Source: Anaerolineales bacterium
Lineage (GTDB): Bacteria; Chloroflexota; Anaerolineae; Anaerolineales; Villigracilaceae
NCBI GenBank assembly: GCA_030680795.1
Contig: JAUXUL010000040.1
Span: forward strand, 1-49,781
Reading direction: 5' to 3'
Length of the DNA stretch: 49,781 nt
Both the position numbers and the translations under genes were made by a program. Shown here in pieces: positions 33,794 through 41,707 of this stretch; position 1 is the first letter of the stretch; the number at the start of each line of letters is the position of its first letter. The notes beneath the pieces were generated by a model. The model was given only the letters and a program-made list of their open reading frames with translations. It searched no databases and was not told the origin of the DNA.

Positions 33794-33887
33794 GGGAGTG
33801 GTTAGGTCCCGGTGGGCTTCCTGGTCTTCAACACCTGTGGCGGGTCGCTTTGCGGGTCGCGGTGGGTTCGACTCCCATCCACTCCCG
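33794..33887 (+). tRNA. selC: selenocysteine tRNA (UCA anticodon)
   Basis: A 94-nt tRNA with all bacterial tRNA-Sec hallmarks: 8-bp acceptor stem GGGAGTGG/CCACTCCC with discriminator G33887; 6-bp D stem AGGTCC/GGGCTT around CGGT; anticodon loop CTTCAAC giving anticodon TCA (anticodon stem CTGGT/ACCTG with one T-T mismatch); a long variable arm of about 23 bases that folds as a stem with a TTT loop; and T arm GTGGG-TTCGACT-CCCAT (5 bp). It is charged with serine, converted by SelA and delivered by SelB to UGA codons. CCA is not encoded. No selenoprotein or selA/selB gene was recognised in the window. Confidence 0.92.
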
Positions 33888-33977
33888 CTCCAATTTATTT
33901 ATAAAAACTAAAGGTCTGTTTGCATATTTGTGTCTTCAAATCACAAAAGGTCTTTAGGGTTTCTTACAAGGAGAAAC

Positions 33978-35156
33978 ATGTCCCTTCCAGAACCTGAAGT
34001 ATTTACAAGGCTTGTCTCACGTGTCTTTCGCATTGACGACCTAACCAGCGAAGACCCTCGCAAGGGATTCTTCCTGCGTTATCGCGGACAATTGATCGGC
34101 GAAGATTCTGCGCAAGCATACGACCGATTGGCTGAATTGCTCAGTCCACATAATACCATGCCGATCTTTCGCGTTGAGGCTGGACACCAAGTCATCTATC
34201 TTGCGCCGAAACAACCCGAACCCAAAAAAGACAAAGTTTCCACGAACATCATCCTTTTCGTGTTAACAGTATTCAGCGTAATGCTCGCGGGCGCGCAACC
34301 CGCAGGTCCCATCCCGAATGATCTTGCGGGACAATTGCTTATGCTTGCCAAAAGTATTTTCACAGGCTGGCCCTTTGCGTTAAGCCTGCTTGGAATTTTG
34401 GTGGCACATGAACTGGGTCATTACTTCATGAGCCGCTATCACCAGACGCCTGCCACTTTGCCATACTTCATTCCATTTCCATTTAGTCCGCTCGGCACAA
34501 TGGGCGCGGCGATCATCATGCGCGGCATCCCGAAGAACAAGCGCGTCCTTTTTGACATCGGCATCGCAGGTCCGATTGCGGGGCTGGTCGTCGCCATTCC
34601 TGTTTTGTTTTTTGGGCTATCCCTCTCAAGATTGGGAACAATTGACCCAAACCCAAACAGTTTCATCGAGGGAAATTCGCTTCTTTATCTTTTGGCAAAG
34701 TATGTCACCTTTGGTCAATTACTGCCCGCGCCTGTTGAACCGCAAGGGATTTTATACTGGCTGCAATATTTCTTCACAGGCCGCCCGATTCCATTTGGCG
34801 GCCTGGATGTGTTCATTCATCCGATTGCTTTCGCAGGCTGGGCGGGTATCCTCGTCACGGCGTTAAACCTGATCCCGCTAGGCACATTGGATGGCGGGCA
34901 TGTCATTTATGCCATGTTCGGCGAGAAAGCGCGCAAGGCATTTCCATTCATCATCGCTTTGCTGGTCCTGCTCGGCATTTCCTGGAGCGGATGGTGGTTA
35001 TGGGCGGCCCTGCTTTTCTGGCTGGGACGGGTCAACGCACAGCCATTGGACCAGATCACCACGCTCGACCCTGCCCGACGGCTGGTCGCTTATTCGATGA
35101 TCATTGTCTTCTTTTTGGTTTTCATGCCCGTCCCATTTATGACGATGGCACAATGA
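33978..35156 (+). CDS. M50-family membrane metalloprotease (site-2 protease type)
   Basis: A 392-residue polytopic membrane protein. A ~85-residue cytoplasmic head is followed by helices holding the zinc motif HELGH (His144-Glu145-His148) and, near residue 312, LGTLDGGHVIYAMFG, which supplies the third zinc ligand. GTMGAAIIMRG and PIAGLVVAIPVL between them are typical of the eukaryote-like/plant EGY branch of S2P. Such enzymes cut transmembrane segments, often of anti-sigma factors; an ECF sigma/anti-sigma pair lies 3 kb downstream but a link is speculative. ATG 33978 has AAGGAG (33968-33973); the upstream GTG at 33930 is rejected. Confidence 0.9.
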   Translation: MSLPEPEVFTRLVSRVFRIDDLTSEDPRKGFFLRYRGQLIGEDSAQAYDRLAELLSPHNTMPIFRVEAGHQVIYLAPKQPEPKKDKVSTNIILFVLTVFSVMLAGAQPAGPIPNDLAGQLLMLAKSIFTGWPFALSLLGILVAHELGHYFMSRYHQTPATLPYFIPFPFSPLGTMGAAIIMRGIPKNKRVLFDIGIAGPIAGLVVAIPVLFFGLSLSRLGTIDPNPNSFIEGNSLLYLLAKYVTFGQLLPAPVEPQGILYWLQYFFTGRPIPFGGLDVFIHPIAFAGWAGILVTALNLIPLGTLDGGHVIYAMFGEKARKAFPFIIALLVLLGISWSGWWLWAALLFWLGRVNAQPLDQITTLDPARRLVAYSMIIVFFLVFMPVPFMTMAQ

Positions 35157-35165
35157 AAATTTTTT

Positions 35166-35262
35166 CCGTCATTGCGAGGAGGGTGTTCTTCCCGACGAAG
35201 CAATCTCCCGCCAAATGAAGGGGATTGCTTCGGGCAAGAACAAGAGCGGCCTCGCAATGACG
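35166..35262. repeat. palindromic element, family D copy 4
   Basis: Ends CCGTCATTGCGAGG and CCTCGCAATGACG; inner GAAGCAATCTCC / GGGGATTGCTTC. It fills the gap after the M50 gene and its right end is directly followed by GAGGA, the likely ribosome binding site of the next gene. Confidence 0.85.
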
Positions 35263-35273
35263 AGGAAACTTGT

Positions 35274-36653
35274 ATGAAAAAAACACTCCCACTGTTATTG
35301 ATCACATCCATCATCTTAACCGCTTGTGGTGGAGCGAATGTCACAGCCACACCAAAAGCATCTGCCACGCAAGGCGGCGATAAAACTCCAACGGCAGAAT
35401 CAGTCGTCGAACCGGTCAGCAGGCTTGAGGTCCGGGAAGAGGCGTTGAACGGGTTGGAGATCACAGTCTGGACTCCCTGGTACGGCATCGAGTCGGATCT
35501 ATTCAATTCATTTGTCAATGATTTCAATACCCAAAATAAGTGGGGCATCCAAGTCAATTTGATAAATCAAGTTAACTTTGCAAACCTTTATGAGGCTGTG
35601 ACTGCATCCCTGCCAACAGAGGCAAGACCCGATCTTGTGATCGCATTGCCTGAGCACGCGCAGGGCTGGTACGCAGACGGCGCGGTGACAGACCTGACAG
35701 ATTATGTTGATGATCCAATATACGGAATGGACTCTGGTGATATTCCTTTTGTGTTTTGGAATCAGGATCTGGCAGGCGAGGTGCGCGTGGCAATTCCCGC
35801 ACAGCGAAATGCGCAATTTTTACTTTGGAATAAAACCTGGGGGGGCAGTCTTGGTTTTGAGTCTGCGCCAGATACAGCGGAAGTTTTTCGTGAACAAGCC
35901 TGCGGCGCGCAGCAGTCCATGCTCACCGATGAGTATGCGGAAAATGATGCGCTCGGCGGCTGGCTGGTGAACACCGAACCGATGACCGCCTACGCATGGC
36001 TGCTGGCATTCGGCGGCGGCGTTTTGGAGGAAGGCAGTTATCGTTTCCTCGCGCCAAAAAATATTGAGTCCTTTAAATATCTGCGTGAACTTTCTGAATC
36101 CGATTGCGCATGGCAAAGCGCAGGCGCCGACCCGATCATGGCATTTGCAAAGCGCGAGGCTTTGTTCATCACAGCCAGCCTGCACGATCTTCCATTTGTT
36201 GCGCGCGCATTTGCAAGCGCAAACAATACGGATAAGTGGAATGTAATCCCATTTCCCGGCCCCGCTGGGAATAATGGCACGCTGGCTGTGTACGGTTCCT
36301 CCTATGTTATTTTGGATTCAACCGAGCAGGAACAACTCGCGGCATGGTTATTCGTACGTTGGTTGTTGGATAATGAACAGGATGCGCGCTGGGTGGAGAC
36401 CACTCACCTCTTCCCGCTTCGCACTTCGACCCTCGACCTGCTCGGCGACTACGAGAAGACTCATCCACAATGGGCGCAAGCCGTGGACCTTTTGCCAGAA
36501 GGGATGATACAACCTCAACTGGCTTCCTGGCGTACAGTTAAAGTGATGCTTGGTGATGGATATACGCACATGTACCGCGTCAATGTCTCCAGCGGGCAGG
36601 TTGCTGCGATCCTCGCACAGATGGAATCCACTGCGAGGGATTTGAGTAAATAA
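35274..36653 (+). CDS. extracellular solute-binding lipoprotein, family 1
   Basis: A 459-residue lipoprotein (lipobox ILTAC, Cys18) with the fold of sugar-type ABC binding proteins: LEITVWTPWYGIESDLFNSFVNDFN at the start of the mature domain, PDLVIALPEHAQGWYADGAVTDLTDYV, and a C-terminal FPGPAGNNGTLAVYGSSYVILDSTEQEQLAAWLFVRWL. The ligand is probably a carbohydrate or glycerol-phosphate-like compound, but no permease or ATPase genes adjoin it, so the substrate is unknown and it may use permeases encoded elsewhere. ATG 35274 with GAGGA before it; the earlier in-frame ATG (35172) is inside a repeat. Confidence 0.88.
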   Translation: MKKTLPLLLITSIILTACGGANVTATPKASATQGGDKTPTAESVVEPVSRLEVREEALNGLEITVWTPWYGIESDLFNSFVNDFNTQNKWGIQVNLINQVNFANLYEAVTASLPTEARPDLVIALPEHAQGWYADGAVTDLTDYVDDPIYGMDSGDIPFVFWNQDLAGEVRVAIPAQRNAQFLLWNKTWGGSLGFESAPDTAEVFREQACGAQQSMLTDEYAENDALGGWLVNTEPMTAYAWLLAFGGGVLEEGSYRFLAPKNIESFKYLRELSESDCAWQSAGADPIMAFAKREALFITASLHDLPFVARAFASANNTDKWNVIPFPGPAGNNGTLAVYGSSYVILDSTEQEQLAAWLFVRWLLDNEQDARWVETTHLFPLRTSTLDLLGDYEKTHPQWAQAVDLLPEGMIQPQLASWRTVKVMLGDGYTHMYRVNVSSGQVAAILAQMESTARDLSK

Positions 36654-36666
36654 CCCCCATCCCCTG

Positions 36667-36690
36667 CCCTTCCCCCAAAAGGGGGAAGGG
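36667..36690. repeat. palindrome after solute-binding protein gene
   Basis: CCCTTCCCCC (36667-36676), AAAA, GGGGGAAGGG (36681-36690): perfect 10-bp stem, no T-tract. Preceded by CCCCATCCCCTG, so it resembles family A. Confidence 0.7.
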
Positions 36691-36706
36691 AGGACTTGGC
36701 GAAACT

Positions 36707-36882
36707 CTAACCCGCGAGGTAGTAAAGGAAGTTCCCAAGGAACCCATGCAGACACTTGTCCATTTTGTTCGCGGTCATATATCCCTGTTGAACATAAATA
36801 TATCTGTCCCAACTGCGGCGCGGCAACTCCAAAAGATTTGATCGAAGAATCGCAGATGCCAGAAGCGGACGATAGATCGTAG
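36707..36882 (+). pseudogene. possible frameshifted small zinc-ribbon gene
   Basis: One frame reads TLTREVVKEVPKEPMQT up to about 36754; another continues from 36757 as CPFCSRSYIPVEHKYICPNCGAATPKDLIEE to a stop at 36880-36882. The two CxxC pairs (CPFC and CPNC, 15 residues apart) form a typical zinc ribbon, and the two frames join naturally at MQT-CPFC if one base is missing or two are extra. No start codon lies in the ribbon frame. It could be a decayed gene, a sequencing error or chance; I lean to the first two. Confidence 0.35.
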
Positions 36883-36929
36883 ACCACAGACCGCGAACAA
36901 TGGTCTATCGTCCACGGTCCACCGTCCAG
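36869..36929. repeat. palindromic repeat, family F copy 2
   Basis: GGACGATAGATCGTAGACC opposite GGTCTATCGTCCACGGTCC. It lies just ahead of the yibE/F promoter and overlaps the end of the zinc-ribbon remnant. Confidence 0.65.
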
Positions 36930-36930
36930 T

Positions 36931-36936
36931 TATAAT
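36931..36936 (+). promoter_or_regulatory. -10 box of YibE/F gene, leaderless type
   Basis: TATAAT seven bases before ATG 36944, with no Shine-Dalgarno. The -35 region falls in the family F repeat. Confidence 0.5.
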
Positions 36937-36943
36937 CAGAGCC

Positions 36944-38122
36944 ATGAAAACTAAATCGTGGCTCTTTCCTTTTCTATTGCTCGTTGCAGCAATTGTGTAC
37001 GCCGTTCTTTCCAAAGTGCAATTACCGGGTGATGGATTCTCCACCTTTGGCGCGGATACCGTCCGCGCAGAAGTGGTGCAGATCGTGGAAGAAGGCCAGG
37101 TTGACATGGGCGGAATTCAGCAGACATACCAAATTGCGCGAGTAAACATTTTGGAAGGTGAGTATGCCGGCATCCCAATGGAAATTGATTATGGCAAACG
37201 GCAGATCCGTTCGGATGATTATCTAATGAATCCAGGCAACAAGATCATGGTCTCCATCAGCAAGACGCCGGACAATGTGGTCAATGCCTATTTTGTGGAT
37301 TACGTCCGCGCCGCGCCGATCCTCTGGCTGACAGCTATTTTTGCAATTGCCATCATCCTCATCAGCAGTTGGAAGGGGGTGCGAGCATTATTGAGTATGG
37401 CCTTCAGCTTGTACATCATTATTGGATTCATCATTCCGCACATTCTGATCGGCGAAGACCCCTTGCGTGTGAGCATCATCGGTTCGATCATTCTGTTGGC
37501 TGTGTCGCTCTACCTGACCTACGGCTGGACTTTGAAAACACATGCGGCAGTCATCAGCATGATGTTGGTTTTATTGCTGACTGGCGCGCTTTCTGGATTA
37601 TTTGTAGTCTTCGCAAAGTTGAATGGGACTGGCGATGAAAACGTGATGTTCCTGATGCAGTTGATGGAGACGCCGATCAACCTGCGCGGATTGCTGCTCG
37701 GCGGCATGATCATCGGCGCACTCGGCGTGCTGGATGACCTCGTGACGACCCAGGCCTCGGCTGTATTTGAACTGCATCATGCGAATCCAGCTCTCGGTTT
37801 TCGCAGACTCTACAATTCCGCGATGCGCATCGGGCAGGACCATGTAGCGGCTACGGTCAACACGTTGGTTTTGGCCTACGCTGGAGCGTCGCTCCCCATG
37901 CTGTTGATGTTCTCGCTTGGGCGCGGTGATTATGGTTATCTTATTAATTTTTCCTTTATCGCTGAAGAAGTGGTGCGGACTTTGGTCGGCTCATTGGGGT
38001 TGATCGCGGCTGTGCCGCTCACGACCGCCATTGCGATCTTTCTCGCTCAAAGGGCCGAGTCGCTTGGGAGGTGGGAACAGGTTCTTGGTCCCGAAGGAAG
38101 CGGGGAGGGGCATCATCATTAA
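36944..38122 (+). CDS. YibE/F family membrane protein
   Basis: A 392-residue polytopic protein. After one N-terminal helix there is an extracytoplasmic beta-type domain (about 25-120: VRAEVVQIVEEGQVDMGG, PGNKIMVSISKTPDN), then a series of hydrophobic helices including the family core GALGVLDDLVTTQASAVFEL, GQDHVAATVNTLVLAYAGASLPMLL and EEVVRTLVGSLGLIAAVPLTTAIAIFLA. YibE/F proteins are widespread membrane proteins of unknown transport role. It ends with a His-rich GEGHHH tail. Monocistronic as far as can be seen. Confidence 0.9.
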   Translation: MKTKSWLFPFLLLVAAIVYAVLSKVQLPGDGFSTFGADTVRAEVVQIVEEGQVDMGGIQQTYQIARVNILEGEYAGIPMEIDYGKRQIRSDDYLMNPGNKIMVSISKTPDNVVNAYFVDYVRAAPILWLTAIFAIAIILISSWKGVRALLSMAFSLYIIIGFIIPHILIGEDPLRVSIIGSIILLAVSLYLTYGWTLKTHAAVISMMLVLLLTGALSGLFVVFAKLNGTGDENVMFLMQLMETPINLRGLLLGGMIIGALGVLDDLVTTQASAVFELHHANPALGFRRLYNSAMRIGQDHVAATVNTLVLAYAGASLPMLLMFSLGRGDYGYLINFSFIAEEVVRTLVGSLGLIAAVPLTTAIAIFLAQRAESLGRWEQVLGPEGSGEGHHH

Positions 38123-38130
38123 CCCCTCCC

Positions 38131-38175
38131 GTCCCTTCGGGACACCCTCCCCAAATCCTTCGGATTTGGGGAGGG
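38131..38175. repeat. double hairpin repeat (family B) between YibE/F and sigma factor
   Basis: GTCCC-TTC-GGGAC (38131-38143), then a perfect 14-bp stem CCCTCCCCAAATCC (38145-38158) with GGATTTGGGGAGGG (38162-38175), TTC loop. The CTCCCCAAAT/ATTTGGGGAG arms recur in the 46.6-47.3 kb modules. Confidence 0.8.
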
Positions 38176-38242
38176 AAGGGTGGGGCGCAACTTCCCTCCG
38201 TCTCCTGCGTAAGATAAGGTAGAAAGTCAACTAAGGAGCAGC

Positions 38243-38851
38243 GTGAACGAAGAACAAACCTGGGCGCTCCAGGCGCAACAAGGCGACGATGAAGCTTTCA
38301 CAAGGTTGGTCGAAACCTATCAGACCCCGGTATTCAACTTGTGTTACCGCATGTTGGGCGAGCCTGAGTTGGCAGAGGATGCCGCACAGGAGACATTCTT
38401 ACGTGCCTACCAGCACCTGCACCGCTACGATCAGAAGCGTCCGTTTGCGACCTGGCTGCTTTCGATTGCAGCACATTATTGTATTGACAGACTGCGACGC
38501 AGAAAATTCCCCATGTTTTCGATGGATGCGGAGGATGAGGAGGGCAACACATTTGAATTGCCCGACCCCGCTTCTCCCAACCCCGAAGCTGAATCCATCA
38601 AAGGGCAGACGCGTGATCGAATCCACTCACTGCTCAAAGACCTGAATGAGACCGATCGCGCCGCGATCATTATGAGATATTGGCACGATTATTCAGAAAT
38701 TGAGATTGCCGAGTCTTTGCGATTGACGGTCAGCGCCGTGAAGAGCCGCCTGCACCGCGCCCGCAAGGAACTGGCAGGTATATGGCAGGCACAGGAAGAC
38801 GACCTGCTGGCCGAAATGGAAAGGAGACACCATGAATCACCAGCCTTTTGA
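38243..38851 (+). CDS. ECF-type RNA polymerase sigma factor
   Basis: A 202-residue sigma-70 family factor of the extracytoplasmic-function class. Region 2 (about 10-80) contains VETYQTPVFNLCYRMLGEPELAEDAAQETFLRAYQHLHRYD and region 4 (about 130-190) contains DLNETDRAAIIMRYWHDYSEIEIAESLRLTVSAVKSRLHRARKEL; regions 1 and 3 are absent. GTG start at 38243 with AAGGAG at 38233-38238. It overlaps the anti-sigma gene by 20 bases, the usual arrangement for a sigma and its cognate inhibitor. Target promoters are unknown; the third gene of the operon suggests an envelope function. Confidence 0.93.
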   Translation: MNEEQTWALQAQQGDDEAFTRLVETYQTPVFNLCYRMLGEPELAEDAAQETFLRAYQHLHRYDQKRPFATWLLSIAAHYCIDRLRRRKFPMFSMDAEDEEGNTFELPDPASPNPEAESIKGQTRDRIHSLLKDLNETDRAAIIMRYWHDYSEIEIAESLRLTVSAVKSRLHRARKELAGIWQAQEDDLLAEMERRHHESPAF

Positions 38852-39362
38852 AGGGTGGCTGTTGGACGATAAATATCTGAACGCAGCCGAGAAGCGCGAA
38901 CTAGACACGCACCTGCGGGTCTGTACTCATTGCACCGCACTGGTAGAAACAGGGCTAGCTTTGCGCTCTGCCCAGGTGGTAACGCCGGCGGCAGATTTTA
39001 CTCTGCGCTTCCAGCAACGGCTTGCCGCACAAAAGATTGCAGAACGCCGCCACAGGTTGTGGGGCTTGATCGTGTTGATAATTAGCGGAGTGGGCTTGCT
39101 TGGCTGGTTAGCGGCTCCCTATATTTACGCTTTTCTCTCATCTCCTGTAGAGTGGCTAACAGCGTCCATCGGCTATTTTCTATTTGTGTTTACATCCCTG
39201 CAGGCTTTCAGTGAAATCTTAAGGGTACTGGCGCGCATGGCACCGAACTTCATCCCACCGTATGCCTGGATGGTTATGCTCTCTGCTCTGGCAGGGTTGG
39301 GATTAATATGGGTTGTATCAATCTGGCGGTTTTCACGCAAGCCGCAAGGAGTAACTGTATGA
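38832..39362 (+). CDS. membrane anti-sigma factor (zf-HC2 type)
   Basis: A 176-residue protein with an N-terminal anti-sigma zinc-finger, YLNAAEKRELDTHLRVCTHCTALVETG (His-x3-Cys-x2-Cys), which holds the sigma factor at the membrane, and three hydrophobic helices (about 77-100, 108-140 and 147-167). ATG 38832 follows AAGGAG inside the sigma gene. There is no long extracytoplasmic sensor domain; signal input must come through the membrane segments or a partner. Four-base overlap with the next gene. Confidence 0.88.
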   Translation: MNHQPFEGWLLDDKYLNAAEKRELDTHLRVCTHCTALVETGLALRSAQVVTPAADFTLRFQQRLAAQKIAERRHRLWGLIVLIISGVGLLGWLAAPYIYAFLSSPVEWLTASIGYFLFVFTSLQAFSEILRVLARMAPNFIPPYAWMVMLSALAGLGLIWVVSIWRFSRKPQGVTV

Positions 39363-40414
39363 AAACGAAAACAAATTTAGTCCGCATGATCCTGTTGCTG
39401 GCATTGCTGATCCTGCCAACCAGTACTGTGTTTGCGCAAGGCCCAGGCGGAGACGTATTACTGTTTGGGCAAAACTACACGCTGGAAAGCGGAGATACGC
39501 TGGATGGAAGCCTGGCTGTGGTCGGCGGCAATGCCAAGATCGAAGAAGGCGCCACTGTGAATGGAGATATTGTCCTAGTCGGAGGAAACCTGACGATTGA
39601 TGGAGATGTCAATGGCGATGTGGCTTTAATCGGAGGAAACCTGACGATCTCCGGCAGCATAGCTGGCGATATTGTCATCGTTGGCGGTCAGGCATTGCTA
39701 ACTGAAACTGCAGTGGTCAATGGCGACATTGCCACCATCGGCGGAAGTATGGATAAGCAAACTGGCGCAATAGTAAGCGGCAGCATCACGAATAACGCGC
39801 CGCCTGTGATCAATGTGCCTGATATTCCCAATGTGCCAAATGTGCCAAATATACCTAATGTGCCGAATACGTCCGACATAAACGTCAATGTGAATCCGCT
39901 TTGGAATGCAGCCGGCAAACTCGGACAGGCCGTATTAGTGGCGCTCGTCGGTATGCTGCTCACGCTTTTCCTGCAGCCTCAATTGGAACGCGCTGGTGAC
40001 GCCATGCTGCGCCAGCCTTGGATGGCAGGCGGCTTAGGCCTGCTGGCCTTCATCGTCCTGCCCGTGGCAATTGTCATCATGACCATCACCCTGATCCTCA
40101 TCCCCATTGCTTTAATCGTGGCATTGGCCATCCCATTGGCATGGTTGTTCGGCATGGTGGCGCTCGGCCAGGAGGTCGGCGAGCGCTTTACAAAAGCCAT
40201 CAACCAGACCTGGGCGCCCGTCCTCTCCACAGGCTTTGGCACCTTCCTGCTCATGCTGGTAATCGGATTTTTAGATATGATCCCGTGTGTTGGCTGGCTG
40301 CCATCCTTCCTCGTCACCCTGGTTGCCCTTGGAGGCGTAGGAATGACCTGGTTTGGCACACACAGCGCCCCCGGGACGGTAAACCAACCAATGGAAGCGC
40401 CTCCCGCCGCTTAA
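39359..40414 (+). CDS. polymer-forming (bactofilin-like) membrane protein
   Basis: A 351-residue protein with a signal peptide (to about residue 28, STVFAQ). Residues about 40-150 are a beta-helix-like series of repeats, DGSLAVVGGNAKIEEGATVNGDIVLVGGNLTIDGDVNGDVALIGGNLTISGSI, like bactofilin/polymer-forming domains. A short Pro-Asn linker follows (NVPNVPNIPNVPNT), then four or so transmembrane helices to the end. The ATGA overlap with the anti-sigma gene and AAGGAG before it place it in the sigma operon as an output or signal partner. Function is unproven. ATG 39359 is used; 39308 lies in the anti-sigma frame region. Confidence 0.85.
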   Translation: MKTKTNLVRMILLLALLILPTSTVFAQGPGGDVLLFGQNYTLESGDTLDGSLAVVGGNAKIEEGATVNGDIVLVGGNLTIDGDVNGDVALIGGNLTISGSIAGDIVIVGGQALLTETAVVNGDIATIGGSMDKQTGAIVSGSITNNAPPVINVPDIPNVPNVPNIPNVPNTSDINVNVNPLWNAAGKLGQAVLVALVGMLLTLFLQPQLERAGDAMLRQPWMAGGLGLLAFIVLPVAIVIMTITLILIPIALIVALAIPLAWLFGMVALGQEVGERFTKAINQTWAPVLSTGFGTFLLMLVIGFLDMIPCVGWLPSFLVTLVALGGVGMTWFGTHSAPGTVNQPMEAPPAA

Positions 40415-40449
40415 CTCAATTGTGCGAGGAATCAATTATCCTCCCATGA

Positions 40450-40495
40450 TATAATATGCCCGCCTCGGAGAAAATCCGAGGCGGTTTTCTTTTTT
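40450..40495 (+). terminator. terminator hairpin, preceded by a -10-like box, ahead of C45 gene
   Basis: CCGCCTCGGA (40460-40469) pairs perfectly with TCCGAGGCGG (40475-40484), loop GAAAA, then TTTTCTTTTTT. TATAAT lies at 40450-40455 just before it and GGAGG for the next gene at 40496-40500 just after it. It ends the sigma operon, and may also attenuate the next gene. Confidence 0.85.
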
Positions 40496-40504
40496 GGAGG
40501 AAGA

Positions 40505-41614
40505 ATGTTCAAGCACGATATCCCAAATACCTCAGTTCACAACACCCCCCCACCCCTGATTGAAATCTCAGGTTCACACCGAGAAATGGGAGGTCAGATC
40601 GGCGAAGCCGCCCGCGTCCAGGTTCAAAACAGTATCGCCAACGCACGCATCCTGATTGACGCCGCATACAACACTCTCGAGCTCACCTGGGATGGAGCGA
40701 AGATACAAGCTCGCAAATACCTGCCTTTTGCAGAAGAGCGTTATCCCCACTATGTGGATGAACTGCGCGGGCTTGCCGAAGGCGCAAACGTCCCGTTTGA
40801 CGATATCATGGTACTCAATGCTATGGAAGCCGTCGCTATGGACGCGCTTCATCTTACCCGTTGTACCAGCATGGCGGTCAATGATGAGCGCACAGCAGAC
40901 GGCCACGTACTCGCCGCGCATAACGAAGATTGGATTCCAGAAGATGAAAACGATGTGCTGATCATCTCTGCCAAACCTGACGAGGATCCCCCGTTTCTTG
41001 CCATGACCTATGGCGGGCTGCTGCCCAATGTCGGCTTCAACGCTTATGGCATTGCTCAGTTAATTGACTCCGTTTACCCAGACGACTCACGCATCGGCAT
41101 CCCGCGTCTCATTGTGGCGCGAGCTGTTCTCGCCTCCCGCCGCATATCTGGCGCAATTGGGCGCACCCTCGTTCCACATCGTGCGGCCGGATACAATCAT
41201 TTATTGATCCACGAAAGCGGGGAGATCTATTCCATAGAAGTCTCAGCGCGTAAATTTGAAATCCTGTACGCCAACGACGGGTACCTGGTTCACACAAACC
41301 ATTACATTGACCCGCAAATGAGACAGGTCGAAAAAGATCCCGAAGAACTGCTCTCATCGCGTGTGCGTTACTTCCGCGCCTCGCGCCTGATCCGCCAGAA
41401 TGATAAACATTCCATCAAAAGTTTGCAAGCCATTCAAAAGGATCATGTCAACATCCCGAACTCGATCTGCAATCATAATATCGAGGGACTTGATCCGCTT
41501 GACCGCGAAAAGACAATCAATGCTTTGGTGATTGACCTGACCTCGCGTGAAATGCACATTGCCTGGGGAAATCCATGCCAGAACACGTATCACACATATC
41601 ACTTGAATGCGTAA
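40505..41614 (+). CDS. C45 family autoproteolytic acyltransferase/hydrolase
   Basis: A 369-residue Ntn-hydrolase like isopenicillin-N acyltransferase and related amidases. The N-terminal ISGSHREMGGQIGEAARVQV, the catalytic cysteine Cys120 in LTRCTSMAV (the chain is expected to be cut before it), and DGHVLAAHNEDWIPED, with later YGIAQLIDSV and YNHLLIHESGEIYSIEVSARK, are family features. Likely hydrolyses or transfers an acyl group from an amide; substrate unknown. No signal peptide is seen, so probably cytoplasmic. Start at 40505 with GGAGG four bases away. Confidence 0.88.
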   Translation: MFKHDIPNTSVHNTPPPLIEISGSHREMGGQIGEAARVQVQNSIANARILIDAAYNTLELTWDGAKIQARKYLPFAEERYPHYVDELRGLAEGANVPFDDIMVLNAMEAVAMDALHLTRCTSMAVNDERTADGHVLAAHNEDWIPEDENDVLIISAKPDEDPPFLAMTYGGLLPNVGFNAYGIAQLIDSVYPDDSRIGIPRLIVARAVLASRRISGAIGRTLVPHRAAGYNHLLIHESGEIYSIEVSARKFEILYANDGYLVHTNHYIDPQMRQVEKDPEELLSSRVRYFRASRLIRQNDKHSIKSLQAIQKDHVNIPNSICNHNIEGLDPLDREKTINALVIDLTSREMHIAWGNPCQNTYHTYHLNA

Positions 41615-41659
41615 ATAATGAAAAGAAAAGCGCTGCCCTGAGGCTCTCGAAGGGAAGAA

Positions 41660-41690
41660 AGAGTCCGCTGAATGAGCGGGCTCTTTTATT
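41660..41690. terminator. bidirectional terminator between C45 and MFS genes
   Basis: AGAGTCCGCT (41660-41669) pairs with AGCGGGCTCT (41675-41684), loop GAATG, T-rich on the plus side (TTTTATTT) and TCTTTCTTCC on the minus. A family G palindrome, CCCTGAGGCTCTCGAAGGG, lies at 41637-41655. Confidence 0.75.
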
Positions 41691-41707
41691 TGCAGGCATG
41701 TATTTCA

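Noticed and set aside
35172-35273. Upstream start for the solute-binding protein
   Set aside because: The codons derive from a family D repeat, and the lipoprotein signal peptide begins at ATG 35274.
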